Shown: positions 1 through 7,753 of the stretch, in pieces | How the letters are laid out: each line of letters starts with the position of its first letter | How positions within the stretch are numbered: position 1 is the stretch's first letter | Origin: Candidatus Curtissbacteria bacterium | GTDB taxonomy: Bacteria; Patescibacteriota; Microgenomatia; Curtissbacterales; GWA2-41-24 | Direction: 5' to 3' | DNA length: 18,899 nucleotides | Assembly (NCBI GenBank): GCA_030688205.1 | Contig: JAUYIQ010000078.1 | Coordinates: 1-18,899, forward strand | Program-made: the position numbers and the translations under genes | The notes under the pieces: model-generated | Databases searched by the model: none | What the model was told of the DNA's origin: nothing | Seen by the model: only the letters and a program-made list of their open reading frames with translations

Positions 1-516
1 TTTTATCCGGATATTGTATGGGACTATTATCTGGTTGGGTTGCCAATAATATTTTTAATTTTAATTTCTAGAGTTTTTGCTATCCTTCTAAAAAATAATA
101 GTTTGAACAAAATTTCAACTGCAGTCTTATTATTATTAATATTAATTAATTTCAACAAGGGTCTTTTGGCTCCATACAAAATTACATGGCTTGGAGATGG
201 TGCATCATATAGAAACCAGAAAGCGGTAATGGACTATATTGCCAGCCAGAATCCTCACGACTATAGTTTATATGCGTTTTCTCCGGCAATTTTTGATTAC
301 CCTTTTGATTATCTCGTCTATTGGTATGGTAGGCAAGGTAAGCTGGAAAGTCCAAAAGAGAGGCGGGAAACAATTTATCTGGTAATTAGGGAGTACTCTA
401 CAAAAAAACACACAAACAGCGGTTGGTACGGAGACAAAACCAGAGATGAAACAACTTTACTGGATCGTAAGGAATTTACCGGAGATTTAGTTGTTGAAAA
501 ACATCAGAAAAAATGA
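1..516 (+). CDS. GT-C membrane glycosyltransferase, C-terminal part (5' end outside window)
   Basis: The frame is open from base 1, so this is the C-terminal 171 residues of a longer protein; the TTG at 40 is not a real start. What is visible is one or two hydrophobic segments (about residues 10-25 and 35-50), then a soluble tail with a YDYLVYWYG stretch followed by IYLVI. The 487-aa protein encoded at 16086 ends in a matching tail (YRYLVNVYG, then IYLIS), so the two appear to be one family of GT39/ArnT-like integral membrane transferases, which move a sugar from a polyprenyl-phosphate donor on the outer face of the membrane. That reaction is inferred from the family; the catalytic N-terminus is not in the window. 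The stop shares an ATGA overlap with the next gene, showing translational coupling. Confidence 0.7.
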   Translation, partial: FYPDIVWDYYLVGLPIIFLILISRVFAILLKNNSLNKISTAVLLLLILINFNKGLLAPYKITWLGDGASYRNQKAVMDYIASQNPHDYSLYAFSPAIFDYPFDYLVYWYGRQGKLESPKERRETIYLVIREYSTKKHTNSGWYGDKTRDETTLLDRKEFTGDLVVEKHQKK

Positions 517-2918
517 TTAAAAAACTTTCACCATACCTATTTATTCTTTTTGTAACGTGTCTAATCTTTTTTAAGATATTCACGAGAGGTCTTTATCCCA
601 TCCCCGCAGATCTTCTGGTATCTTTTTATTTTCCTTGGTATTCAGGTGGTTGGGATGGCTACAACTCTTTTACAGTCCATAAAGAAATGTTAAATGCGGA
701 CAGTATTCGCCAAATCTATCCCTGGAAACAATTTGCAGCACAAGAATTTAAAAACGGTAACATACCCCTCTGGAATCCTTACACGTTTTCAGGACAGCCG
801 CTTGCTGCAAACCTTCAGTCAGGCATTTACTATCCTTTTAATATTTTTTACTTCTTAACCGATCCCAAAAACGCCTGGATCATTCTTGTCGTCATTCAAC
901 CGCTTTTGGCTGGAATTTTTACATACATGGCGCTCTCTAGTTTCAAGCTAAAAAGGATATCTGCTCTTTTTGGTGCCTCTGCCTTTATATTTTCCAGCTA
1001 TGTTGTAACTTGGATAGAAAACGTCAACATAATTCACAGCTATATTTGGCTCCCACTTGCGATCTGGACTATAAATAGATTTGAACAGTCAAAAAAATAC
1101 CGCTATTTCCTAATTTTAATTCTTGCTCTAACCTTTTCAATACTGGCAGGACATCCGCAAACTGCCATCTACGTTTTTATTGCGACATTTATTTATTGGA
1201 TGTACAAACTCAAAAAAAATCTTGTGGTAAAAATCGCAATTATAAGTTTTTGTTTTGCGGCAGCTTTACTGATTAGTTCAATCCAATTAATTCCAACAGC
1301 TGCTTTTTATAAAGTGTCGCCGGTTTCGCTGCCTTTTTCAAAAGAGGTTTTTGACTGGTCAATTTTGCCATACCGAAACTTGATCACTTTTTTCGCAAGT
1401 GACTTTTTTGGTCATGCAGCAACAGATAACTTTTGGAGTAAAAGCTACGGAGACTTCACACCATATATTGGAGTAATTCCTTTATTCTTTGCCTTGTGGA
1501 TTTTAACAAGACACTTCAAAGAAAACATCATAAAATTTTCTGCGTTTGTTTCGGCATTTTTTGTTTTGGCAGCAATAAACAGCCCGATTACTTATTTGAT
1601 TAAGACTTTACAAATCCCACTTCTGGATTCCACGACACCTTCAAGGTTTATCTCTATTTCAATATTTTTTCTAATAATAATGTCCGCCTACGGATTTGAG
1701 GATTTTATTGAAAATTTTCAGGACAAAAAATATTGGCGGCAGTTTTTAAAATTCACTTTCTTTTTCTTATGCATATATATAGCACTTTGGGCTTTTGCTC
1801 TGTTTGGCAAGTCATTCCTGGAGCCGCAAGAAATTTGGGCAAAAAATTTAGCAGTTACGCGTAGAAACCTGATTCTCCCAACTTTCATGTTCCTCTCAGT
1901 GCCAATAGGAGCAATGGCAACACTTGTTCTGGAAAGGAAACTAAATCTGGGCAGCAAATTAGCAAAAACGATAGTAATTCTTGGAATCTTTACAGTTTTT
2001 CTTTTAGGCGGAGTATATTACAGTAACAAATTTCTACCGGTTGCACCAAAGAAATTTATCTTTCCAAACCACCTGATTTTTAACTGGCTCTTGGAAAATG
2101 CGGGTATAGATAGATTTTACGGCGCAGGTACAGCACATATAGATTTCAGCTTTCCGATTGTTTACGAAGTCTACGGCTCGGAAGGCTATGACACGTTAAG
2201 ATATGAAAGGTATGCAGAACTGCTGGCATCAAGCTTTACGGGTCATGTGCCTGAAACTTATCTCAGGTCGGATGCGGTTTTTCCCACTGATGAAAACGGA
2301 TACAGAAAACGTCTGCTCGATCTTTTGGGAGTTAAATATTTTCTGGACAAAAATGACGAACCAAAATCGGACGCTGATTGGCATTATGAAAGATTCGATA
2401 AAGACCAGGTTTTCGGCATTTGGCAACAGGGTAAGTTTCAAGTCTACCAAAGAAGAACAGTTCTACCTCGTGTATTTTTATCTTCCAATTATATTGTGGC
2501 ATCGAATGATAATGAAATAATTGATAAAATTTATGACGAAAAATTTGATCTTAAAACATTAATTTTAGAAAAAGAACCGTCTATAAAAATAGAAAACAGC
2601 GAAAGTGGGATAATCCTGCCGGAAATTATTTCTTATGAATCGGGAGAGGTATCCATTAAAACAGCATCAGACACAAACGCTCTCCTATTTCTCTCAGATG
2701 TATACGATAAAGATTGGAACGTGACCACTGATGGACAAAAATCTGAATTATTAAGAACAGACTATGCCCTGAGGAGTGTGGCAGTTCCCGGAGGAGAACA
2801 TATTATTACATTTAAATACCAACCGCGGTCTTTCAAACAAGGAGCCATTATAACAAGCGTATCTCTTTTTGCGCTTTCCCTATTAAGTATTTATTGGGTT
2901 AAGAAGAAAAAGTTTTAG
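513..2918 (+). CDS. YfhO-family GT-C membrane protein
   Basis: 801-aa multi-pass protein. Residues 8-20 form the first membrane segment. It is followed by an outward loop with the YfhO signature: an Asp near residue 33, IYPWKQF near 68-74, and PLWNPY with SGQPLAAN (85-100). About ten further hydrophobic segments lie up to residue 505. A long extracytoplasmic region follows, ending in a small beta-rich domain (KDWNVTTDG, then PGGEHIITFKYQP) and a last membrane helix before KKKKF. This architecture matches Bacillus YfhO and its relatives, GT-C-fold proteins involved in glycosylating surface polymers such as lipoteichoic acid. The exact sugar and acceptor cannot be read from the sequence. The start is set by the 4-nt ATGA overlap with the upstream gene; no good Shine-Dalgarno is present, so coupling probably drives translation. 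Confidence 0.85.
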   Translation: MIKKLSPYLFILFVTCLIFFKIFTRGLYPIPADLLVSFYFPWYSGGWDGYNSFTVHKEMLNADSIRQIYPWKQFAAQEFKNGNIPLWNPYTFSGQPLAANLQSGIYYPFNIFYFLTDPKNAWIILVVIQPLLAGIFTYMALSSFKLKRISALFGASAFIFSSYVVTWIENVNIIHSYIWLPLAIWTINRFEQSKKYRYFLILILALTFSILAGHPQTAIYVFIATFIYWMYKLKKNLVVKIAIISFCFAAALLISSIQLIPTAAFYKVSPVSLPFSKEVFDWSILPYRNLITFFASDFFGHAATDNFWSKSYGDFTPYIGVIPLFFALWILTRHFKENIIKFSAFVSAFFVLAAINSPITYLIKTLQIPLLDSTTPSRFISISIFFLIIMSAYGFEDFIENFQDKKYWRQFLKFTFFFLCIYIALWAFALFGKSFLEPQEIWAKNLAVTRRNLILPTFMFLSVPIGAMATLVLERKLNLGSKLAKTIVILGIFTVFLLGGVYYSNKFLPVAPKKFIFPNHLIFNWLLENAGIDRFYGAGTAHIDFSFPIVYEVYGSEGYDTLRYERYAELLASSFTGHVPETYLRSDAVFPTDENGYRKRLLDLLGVKYFLDKNDEPKSDADWHYERFDKDQVFGIWQQGKFQVYQRRTVLPRVFLSSNYIVASNDNEIIDKIYDEKFDLKTLILEKEPSIKIENSESGIILPEIISYESGEVSIKTASDTNALLFLSDVYDKDWNVTTDGQKSELLRTDYALRSVAVPGGEHIITFKYQPRSFKQGAIITSVSLFALSLLSIYWVKKKKF

Positions 2919-4498
2919 TGAAAAAACAAATCTTAATAATTATAATTCTGACAACTGTTGCGCTCTGGCCTTTTTTCAAAAGAGGATATTTTGAAAGTCA
3001 CGACGGTGAATGGATGGTTATCCGATTCACCGCCTTCCACCAATCTTTGGTTGCCGGGCAAATTCCTGTCCGCTTCACAGACCGTCTTAACAACGCTTAC
3101 GGTTATCCTGTTTTTAATTTTCTCTACCCCTTGCCTTTTTACCTGGCAGAAATTCCAAAAATATTAGGTTTTGGGTACGTTGACAGCATCAAGATAATTT
3201 TTGTTTTGTCCACCATTACTTCGTCACTTGCTATGTTCTGGGCAATGAGACAATCGTTCGGAAAATGGGAGTCTCTTGCAGCTTCAGTCCTTTATGTTTA
3301 TTTTCCTTACAGGTTCGTTGATCTTTATGTCCGAGGGAGCATTGGAGAAAACCTTGCTTTTGTATTTCTACCTCTAATATTCGGATGCATTATCAAAATA
3401 GAAAAAGGTGTAAAAATATATTTACCGGTTTTGGCCTTTTGCACTGCAGCGCTTATCTTATCTCACAATGTGATGGCTGCCCTGTTCATTCCTCTTTCTA
3501 TTGCTATTTCAATTTTAATGATTAAAAAATCAAAAATATCCGTTTTGTATGCATTCGCTTTAGGAATATTGATGTCCGCATTTTTTGCATTTCCTGCAAT
3601 TTTCGATTTGAAATACGTAAGGCTTTCTCAGATTAAAGTTTCTGATATAGAGCATCATCTTGTGAGTTTATTCCAACTGATAAAGCCTTCTTGGGGATAT
3701 GGCCCAAACCCGCTTGATTCATTTCCGGCACAAATTGGAATAGTCCCGCTAGCTATACTTCTATCTGCGCTGGTTCTCTTTGTACGAGAAAAGAAAAAAT
3801 CTCCGGTTGCAGGTTTACTTATTTCCGTTTCAATTCTTTCTGCATATCTTATGCTAAAAATTTCGAAGCCAATTTGGGAATTAGTACCATTTTTGGATGT
3901 TATACAATTTCCGTGGCGCTTACTTTCCTTGTTAATGTTCACAAGCAGTATTTTATGCGCTTACACAATAGCTGCCACAAAAAACAAAAAATTATTGACA
4001 GTTATTGTTGTTATTGCCGCACTTGCATCAACGATTCTTTATACAAAACCGAGAAATTTTGTTGATAGGGGAGAAGGTTTTTATGCAACAAACGAAGACT
4101 CAACAACGGTTAGGGATGAATACCTTCCACTTTGGGTGAAGGAAAAGCCGGAAAAAAGAGCAGATAATAAAGTTGAAATTCAAAATGGGCAAATAATTTC
4201 CCAAAAAATTAAACAGGGAAACTATCAACTTGAGACCAAAACTGGAAGCGTTGCTCAAGTTATCGTAAATACCATTTATTTCCCCGGGTGGCAGGTTAAA
4301 ATTGACGGCAAGCTTGCAGTTATTAATTACCAAAATAAATTTGGACAAATTTACTTTGATTTGCCAGAAGGAGAACACAAAGTTATAATCAACTACGCAC
4401 ACACGAGCGCTCATTTAGCAAGCGAAATGATTTCTGTAATTGCAATTCTTGCTACTGGCGCGCATTTTTTAATTCAATGGCAAAAACGAAATTCCTAG
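2918..4498 (+). CDS. PTPS-related (PF10131-like) GT-C membrane protein
   Basis: 526-aa integral membrane protein. It starts with GTG at a TAGTG junction, sharing one base with the previous stop codon. N-terminal helix at residues 4-20, then HDGEW (28-32) and a loop with PVRFTDRLNNAYGYPVFNFLYPLPFYL. About nine more membrane segments follow, with an IQFPWRLL motif about two thirds along. The soluble C-terminal domain has FPGWQVKIDGK and LPEGEHKVIINY, then one final helix. This matches the so-called 6-pyruvoyl-tetrahydropterin-synthase-related membrane family; despite the name it is not a pterin enzyme but resembles GT-C lipid-sugar-dependent transferases. It is a paralog of the 574-aa protein at 11257. 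The substrate is unknown. Confidence 0.8.
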   Translation: MKKQILIIIILTTVALWPFFKRGYFESHDGEWMVIRFTAFHQSLVAGQIPVRFTDRLNNAYGYPVFNFLYPLPFYLAEIPKILGFGYVDSIKIIFVLSTITSSLAMFWAMRQSFGKWESLAASVLYVYFPYRFVDLYVRGSIGENLAFVFLPLIFGCIIKIEKGVKIYLPVLAFCTAALILSHNVMAALFIPLSIAISILMIKKSKISVLYAFALGILMSAFFAFPAIFDLKYVRLSQIKVSDIEHHLVSLFQLIKPSWGYGPNPLDSFPAQIGIVPLAILLSALVLFVREKKKSPVAGLLISVSILSAYLMLKISKPIWELVPFLDVIQFPWRLLSLLMFTSSILCAYTIAATKNKKLLTVIVVIAALASTILYTKPRNFVDRGEGFYATNEDSTTVRDEYLPLWVKEKPEKRADNKVEIQNGQIISQKIKQGNYQLETKTGSVAQVIVNTIYFPGWQVKIDGKLAVINYQNKFGQIYFDLPEGEHKVIINYAHTSAHLASEMISVIAILATGAHFLIQWQKRNS

Positions 4499-5490
4499 GA
4501 CAAAAATTTCTCGTTACTGGTGGCGCAGGTTTCATCGGTTCGGAAATAGTCAGGCAATTATTAACTGCAGGTCATTTTGTTCGCGTTGCCGATAATCTTT
4601 CAAAAAAGGACGCATCAGTCGACCCCAGAGCCGAATTTCTTAATGTCGATCTCACTAAATTTGATGAGGCAACAAAAGCCTTCAAGGACATTGATATTTG
4701 TATAAACGCTGCAGCAAAAATTGGCGGCATCGGATATTTCCATAAGTATCCGGCAACAATTCTTTCAGAAAACAACAAAATATACAGTTGCACATTCGAA
4801 GCGGCAGTTAAAGCCAATATTAAAAGGCTGGTTTACATTTCGTCTTCGATGGTTTTTGAATCTACCACCCGATTTCCTTCAAAAGAAGATGATTTGGACA
4901 AAATACCCCCACCAGTTTCCTCCTACGGTTTTTCCAAGCTTTCCGGTGAATGGTATTGCCACTCCTTTTGGGATCAGTACAAATTGCCCTATTCAATTTG
5001 CCGGCCTTTTAACGCGTATGGTATTAACGAGTTTCCTGAAAGAGAAATTGGATATGCGCACGTGATTCCCGACTTAGTCAGAAAAATCCTAGGAGGGCAA
5101 TATCCTCTTGAGCTTCTGGGAGATGGAAAACAAACTCGCTGTTTCACCCATGTTTCGGATATCGCAAGAGGAGTAATTGCTGTTGGACTTCACGAAAAAG
5201 GCAAAAATCAGGATTTCAACGTCGGCTCGGATGAAGAAATTAACATGCTGGATCTTGCCAAAAGGATCTGGAAAGTTATGGGAGTTAAAAAACCATTCAA
5301 AGTAAAATATATACCCGGATTCAAGTTTGATATTAAAAGAAGAGTGCCGAACGTTTCAAAGATTCACTCTACAATTGGATGGCGTCAGGAAGTAAAATTT
5401 GATGACGGACTAAAGGAGGTAGTCTTATGGCTAAAGAGCCAAAAAAGCGAAGGCAAGTTCGACTTGTCCCAAGGAAAAATGAAAAAGTAG
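4477..5490 (+). CDS. NAD-dependent nucleotide-sugar epimerase (extended SDR)
   Basis: 337 aa, normal length for the extended SDR family. The N-terminal Rossmann motif TGGAGFIG (14-21) binds NAD(P). The catalytic pair is YGFSK (Tyr150, Lys154), with Ser122-124 at the usual Ser/Thr position. RPFNAYG (176-182) and GDGKQTRCFTHVSD (215-228) are substrate-domain motifs. The stretch AAAKIGGIGYFHKYP (78-92) resembles GDP-mannose 3,5-epimerase and GDP-fucose synthase more than UDP-glucose 4-epimerase, which hints at a GDP-sugar substrate; this is suggestive only. The enzyme would make a cytoplasmic sugar-nucleotide donor for the local transferases. It begins inside the previous gene (22-nt overlap) and its last 64 nt overlap the dehydrogenase gene. 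Confidence 0.88.
   Translation: MAKTKFLGQKFLVTGGAGFIGSEIVRQLLTAGHFVRVADNLSKKDASVDPRAEFLNVDLTKFDEATKAFKDIDICINAAAKIGGIGYFHKYPATILSENNKIYSCTFEAAVKANIKRLVYISSSMVFESTTRFPSKEDDLDKIPPPVSSYGFSKLSGEWYCHSFWDQYKLPYSICRPFNAYGINEFPEREIGYAHVIPDLVRKILGGQYPLELLGDGKQTRCFTHVSDIARGVIAVGLHEKGKNQDFNVGSDEEINMLDLAKRIWKVMGVKKPFKVKYIPGFKFDIKRRVPNVSKIHSTIGWRQEVKFDDGLKEVVLWLKSQKSEGKFDLSQGKMKK
5412..5420 (+). promoter_or_regulatory. Strong Shine-Dalgarno for the UDP-sugar dehydrogenase
   Basis: AAAGGAGGT lies inside the 3' end of the epimerase gene, 6 nt before the ATG at 5427. It is the best ribosome binding site in the window and fixes that start despite the 64-nt overlap with the upstream reading frame. Confidence 0.85.
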
Positions 5491-6773
5491 TCGTAAGCGT
5501 TGTTGGAATAGGCCGCGTGGGCCTACCACTCGCTTTGTTTTTGGCAAGCAAAGGACACATTGTCTATGGACTTGATGTTGACGAGGCAAAAGTTAGTGTA
5601 ATTTCAAAAAAACAACTCCCTTTCATGGAAGAAGGGGCACAAGAACTTTTGGATAAATACACAAACAAAACATTTTTCGCCACGACAGATTTTGGAAATT
5701 TGACAAAAAGCAAAGTTATCATCCTCACTTTGGGAACTCCTGTCGACGAGAACATGAATCCAAGCTTGGTTCAGATCGACAAGGCACTTGCAACAGCAAG
5801 ACCGTATCTCAAACGCGGACAGCTGCTCATTTTGAGGTCAACAGTTTCACCGGGAACGACAGAATATGTTAGATATTACTTAAACAACGAGGGTTTCAAA
5901 GTGGGTTCTGACTTCTTCCTGGCCTTTTGCCCGGAGCGAATAGCAGAAGGAAAATCCATTCAGGAACTTGCAGAAATTCCTCAAATCGTGGGTGGAGTCG
6001 ACAGAACCAGTACACAAAAAGCAGCCGAATTTTTTAAAGGCCTGAAAATTGATGTTAACAGATCTGACAGTATTTCAGCCGAACTGGCAAAACTTTTTAC
6101 AAACATGTACAGATACATCAACTTTGCAATAGCGAACGAGTTTATGATTTTGGCTGGCAATAACCACAGAGACATATATCAAATCGTAGATTTAGTTAAC
6201 AAAAATTACAAAAGGGGAGGAGTTGCCATGCCGGGTTTGACAGGTGGACCCTGCCTTTTTAAGGACGGCTTCTTTTTGATAGGAGATGTACCATTTGCAG
6301 ATCTTATTGCAACCAGTTGGAAAATTAACGAATCCATCCCTTTATTCCTGATAAAAAATGTTAGGGATAGAATTAAACTTGAAGGTAAAAAAGCAGTAAT
6401 TCTGGGGCTAGCTTTTAAAGCTGAAATAGATGATACTCGCGAATCGTTAGCTTTTAAAGTTAAAAAAGCACTGGAGAGGGAAAGAGCAAAAGTTTTTCTG
6501 CATGATCCTTATGTTCCAGGATACCAAAGCAATCTTGACGAAATATTAAAGGATGCAGATCTAATCTTTCTTGCGACTAACCACAACTATTACAAAAAAT
6601 TAGACATCACAAAAGTTAAAAAACTTGTTTCCAAAAACTGTGTAATATGCGACGTATGGAATGTATTTAAGACAAATAAAATAATATTCACAATAAAGTC
6701 ACTGGAGTCGCATCTTTCTAAATATTCTAATCTTACTGATGGCCTTGGTGATATTTTCGAAGCAAAGTGGTAG
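5427..6773 (+). CDS. UDP-glucose/UDP-N-acetylmannosamine-type sugar dehydrogenase
   Basis: 448 aa, typical length. It oxidises C6 of a UDP-hexose to the uronic acid in two NAD-dependent steps. A lysine/arginine-rich 20-residue leader precedes the Rossmann fold, with GIGRVG at 27-32. STVSPGTT (138-145), CPERI (168-172) and the conserved ELAKLFTN lysine (Lys222) follow. The catalytic cysteine is Cys276 in GGPCLFKD. The C-terminal NAD/UDP-sugar domain contains LGLAFK (326-331) and the DDTRES region. GGPCLFKD is closer to the WecC-like branch (UDP-ManNAc dehydrogenase) than to the GGSCFPKD form of UDP-glucose dehydrogenases, so UDP-HexNAc is possible; the substrate is not certain. It is the last gene of the first operon. 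No intrinsic terminator is visible after its stop. Confidence 0.9.
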   Translation: MAKEPKKRRQVRLVPRKNEKVVVSVVGIGRVGLPLALFLASKGHIVYGLDVDEAKVSVISKKQLPFMEEGAQELLDKYTNKTFFATTDFGNLTKSKVIILTLGTPVDENMNPSLVQIDKALATARPYLKRGQLLILRSTVSPGTTEYVRYYLNNEGFKVGSDFFLAFCPERIAEGKSIQELAEIPQIVGGVDRTSTQKAAEFFKGLKIDVNRSDSISAELAKLFTNMYRYINFAIANEFMILAGNNHRDIYQIVDLVNKNYKRGGVAMPGLTGGPCLFKDGFFLIGDVPFADLIATSWKINESIPLFLIKNVRDRIKLEGKKAVILGLAFKAEIDDTRESLAFKVKKALERERAKVFLHDPYVPGYQSNLDEILKDADLIFLATNHNYYKKLDITKVKKLVSKNCVICDVWNVFKTNKIIFTIKSLESHLSKYSNLTDGLGDIFEAKW

Positions 6774-6805
6774 GATCTTTAAAAATCCCCAGAATTTGCC
6801 AATTG

Positions 6806-6814
6806 TGATATAAT
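6806..6814 (+). promoter_or_regulatory. Extended -10 promoter for the structured leader and transglycosylase
   Basis: TGATATAAT is a perfect TGn-TATAAT extended -10 element. No convincing -35 hexamer lies 16-18 nt upstream, as is usual for extended -10 promoters. Transcription would begin near 6821, giving a leader of about 226 nt before the GTG at 7047. Confidence 0.65.
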
Positions 6815-6846
6815 TCCCGAAATTAAAATAAAGTGATGCTAGAACT

Positions 6847-6966
6847 ATCCTTTAGTTTTAAAGATTAAAGGATAAGCGCGGTACTTCCACCGCATTATTA
6901 AAGCATCCGCAACCCGAAGTCGAGTCTGACTCGACGAAGTAACAGCACGACGGGTGCAAGGAAGTC
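6847..6966 (+). ncRNA. Structured leader RNA with pseudoknot, putative riboswitch aptamer
   Basis: Perfect or near-perfect helices read directly from the sequence are: (1) 6847-6854 with 6866-6873, 8 bp; (2) 6878-6882 with 6889-6893, 5 bp, loop ACTTCC at 6883-6888; (3) 6909-6916 with 6951-6957, 7 bp with one bulged A; (4) inside helix 3, 6919-6925 with 6929-6935, 7 bp. The loop of hairpin 2 is exactly complementary to GGAAGT at 6960-6965, so a 6-bp loop-to-tail pseudoknot can close the fold. The unpaired strand 6936-6950 between helices 3 and 4 is a natural place for a ligand pocket. I do not recognise the consensus of any known riboswitch. A terminator 8 nt downstream supports cis regulation of the transglycosylase gene. 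Confidence 0.6.
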
Positions 6967-6973
6967 TTATTGC

Positions 6974-7000
6974 ACCTCTGGTTCTTCCCAGAGGTTTTTT
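6974..7000 (+). terminator. Intrinsic terminator in the transglycosylase leader (attenuator)
   Basis: ACCTCTGG (6974-6981) pairs with CCAGAGGT (6988-6995) around a 6-nt loop, giving an 8-bp GC-rich hairpin followed by a run of T at 6995-7000. It lies 47 nt before the GTG of the downstream gene and after the structured leader, so it works as an attenuator rather than an operon end. Two alternative pairings can break it: GGTGCA (6953-6958) with TGCACC (6971-6976), and GGAAG (6960-6964) with CTTCC (6984-6988). Both borrow strands that the aptamer fold would otherwise hold. Confidence 0.8.
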
Positions 7001-7033
7001 GTTTCTTCCACTAAAATTGCGCTCGCAGTGTGA

Positions 7034-7039
7034 GAAAGG
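7034..7039 (+). promoter_or_regulatory. Ribosome binding site that selects GTG 7047
   Basis: GAAAGG ends 7 nt before GTG 7047. It decides the start in favour of 7047 over the in-frame GTG at 6954, which lies inside the structured RNA and upstream of the terminator. The site also sits in the loop closed by a 9-bp inverted repeat (7017-7025 with 7078-7086). Confidence 0.6.
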
Positions 7040-7046
7040 TAATTCA

Positions 7047-7715
7047 GTGGGACCTGAAAAAACCGAAATACGCGCTACGAGCGCAAAAAAATTCAAAAAT
7101 ATTTTATGGCGACCGATCGCTATTGTTGCTATTGCCGCAACCTCCTCGGGCCAAGCTGAAGCTCAATTTACACCTGCGATCAACTACTTGTCAAATAGAC
7201 AAACTTTAACTATTCCCGCCGAATTTGATTCAATTAACCTCATTACTACATTACTCACAAACCAAGAAATTGTCACACAAGCAGAAGAAATTCCAGCAAT
7301 AACAGATAGGGAAGACTGTAAGCAAATTTCCGGTACAGATTATAGAAGCGAGAACGAACGGAATTTTTATTTAGAAAACTGTAGTGCTTCTTATGAAGAG
7401 ACTAAAAAAAACGTAGAAGTTCCGACTATTGAACTTATCGTTGAATGGCTAAAAGCAGGAGGCTGGCCTGAACATTTGATACGGCAAGCTCAATCGCAAG
7501 TTTTTTGCGAAAGCAGGAATGATCCGGTAGCAATTAGTCCAAACGGTTTATATAAAGGACTTTTTGGACTTTCTTCTATGTGGTTTGAGTACGCAGGTGA
7601 AGATCCCGAACAGTGGGCTAACCCAATTATAAATGCCCGGGTTGCTTGGGCAACTTACAACTATGATCTAAACCGTGGGCAAGAACCTTGGACCCAATGG
7701 CAGTGTAAACCTTAA
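7047..7715 (+). CDS. Secreted lysozyme-like lytic transglycosylase
   Basis: 222 aa from GTG 7047. Residues 14-39 form a signal peptide: basic KKFK, a hydrophobic core around IAIVAIAA, and likely cleavage at AEA|Q (after 39). The middle (40-125) is not recognised. Residues 150-222 form a compact lysozyme/transglycosylase-like domain: CESRNDP with probable catalytic Glu155, SPNGLYKGLFGLS (164-176), NPIINARVAW (192-201), and a WTQWQC ending. Such domains cleave peptidoglycan glycan strands; Rpf and soluble lytic transglycosylases are relatives. Four cysteines (91, 112, 154, 220) in the exported part may form disulfides. The signal peptide directly after the proposed start supports that start. 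It is preceded by a terminator-bearing leader RNA, so expression is probably controlled by transcription attenuation. Confidence 0.8.
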   Translation: MGPEKTEIRATSAKKFKNILWRPIAIVAIAATSSGQAEAQFTPAINYLSNRQTLTIPAEFDSINLITTLLTNQEIVTQAEEIPAITDREDCKQISGTDYRSENERNFYLENCSASYEETKKNVEVPTIELIVEWLKAGGWPEHLIRQAQSQVFCESRNDPVAISPNGLYKGLFGLSSMWFEYAGEDPEQWANPIINARVAWATYNYDLNRGQEPWTQWQCKP

Positions 7716-7717
7716 TT

Positions 7718-7747
7718 TTGACTACAAGGTCAACCCTCCGTTACAAT
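7718..7747 (+). promoter_or_regulatory. Sigma-70 type promoter, leaderless, for the DPM1-like GT2
   Basis: TTGACT (7718-7723) and TACAAT (7742-7747) are separated by 18 nt. The -10 box ends 6 nt before the ATG at 7754, which places the transcription start on the start codon itself. No Shine-Dalgarno is present, in keeping with a leaderless mRNA. The -35 box begins 2 nt after the transglycosylase stop codon. Confidence 0.7.
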
Positions 7748-7753
7748 TTACCC

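Noticed and set aside
3655..3942. Minus-strand and alternative-frame open frames (for example 3655-3942, 16733-17008, 17563-17913 minus; 2203-2520 plus)
   Set aside because: They lie fully inside well-supported membrane-protein or GT2 genes, have no domain motifs, and their composition reflects the opposite or shifted frame.
6774..6793. Terminator after the UDP-sugar dehydrogenase
   Set aside because: GGAT...ATCC pairs only 4 bp and has no T-run after it.
6847..6966. Known riboswitch or tRNA in the leader
   Set aside because: I compared it by eye with ydaO, GEMM, SAM-I, cobalamin, TPP, lysine, THF, ZTP, fluoride and M-box core motifs and found no convincing match. There is no cloverleaf or T-loop, so no tRNA.
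6954..7046. Longer form of the transglycosylase starting at GTG 6954
   Set aside because: It would code through the aptamer 3' strand and the terminator, has no RBS, and would put the signal peptide about 45 residues from the N-terminus. GTG 7047 has an RBS and leads directly into the signal peptide.
7718..7753. Upstream TTG start for the DPM1-like GT2
   Set aside because: These 12 codons are the promoter (TTGACT and TACAAT), and the family N-terminus aligns with ATG 7754.
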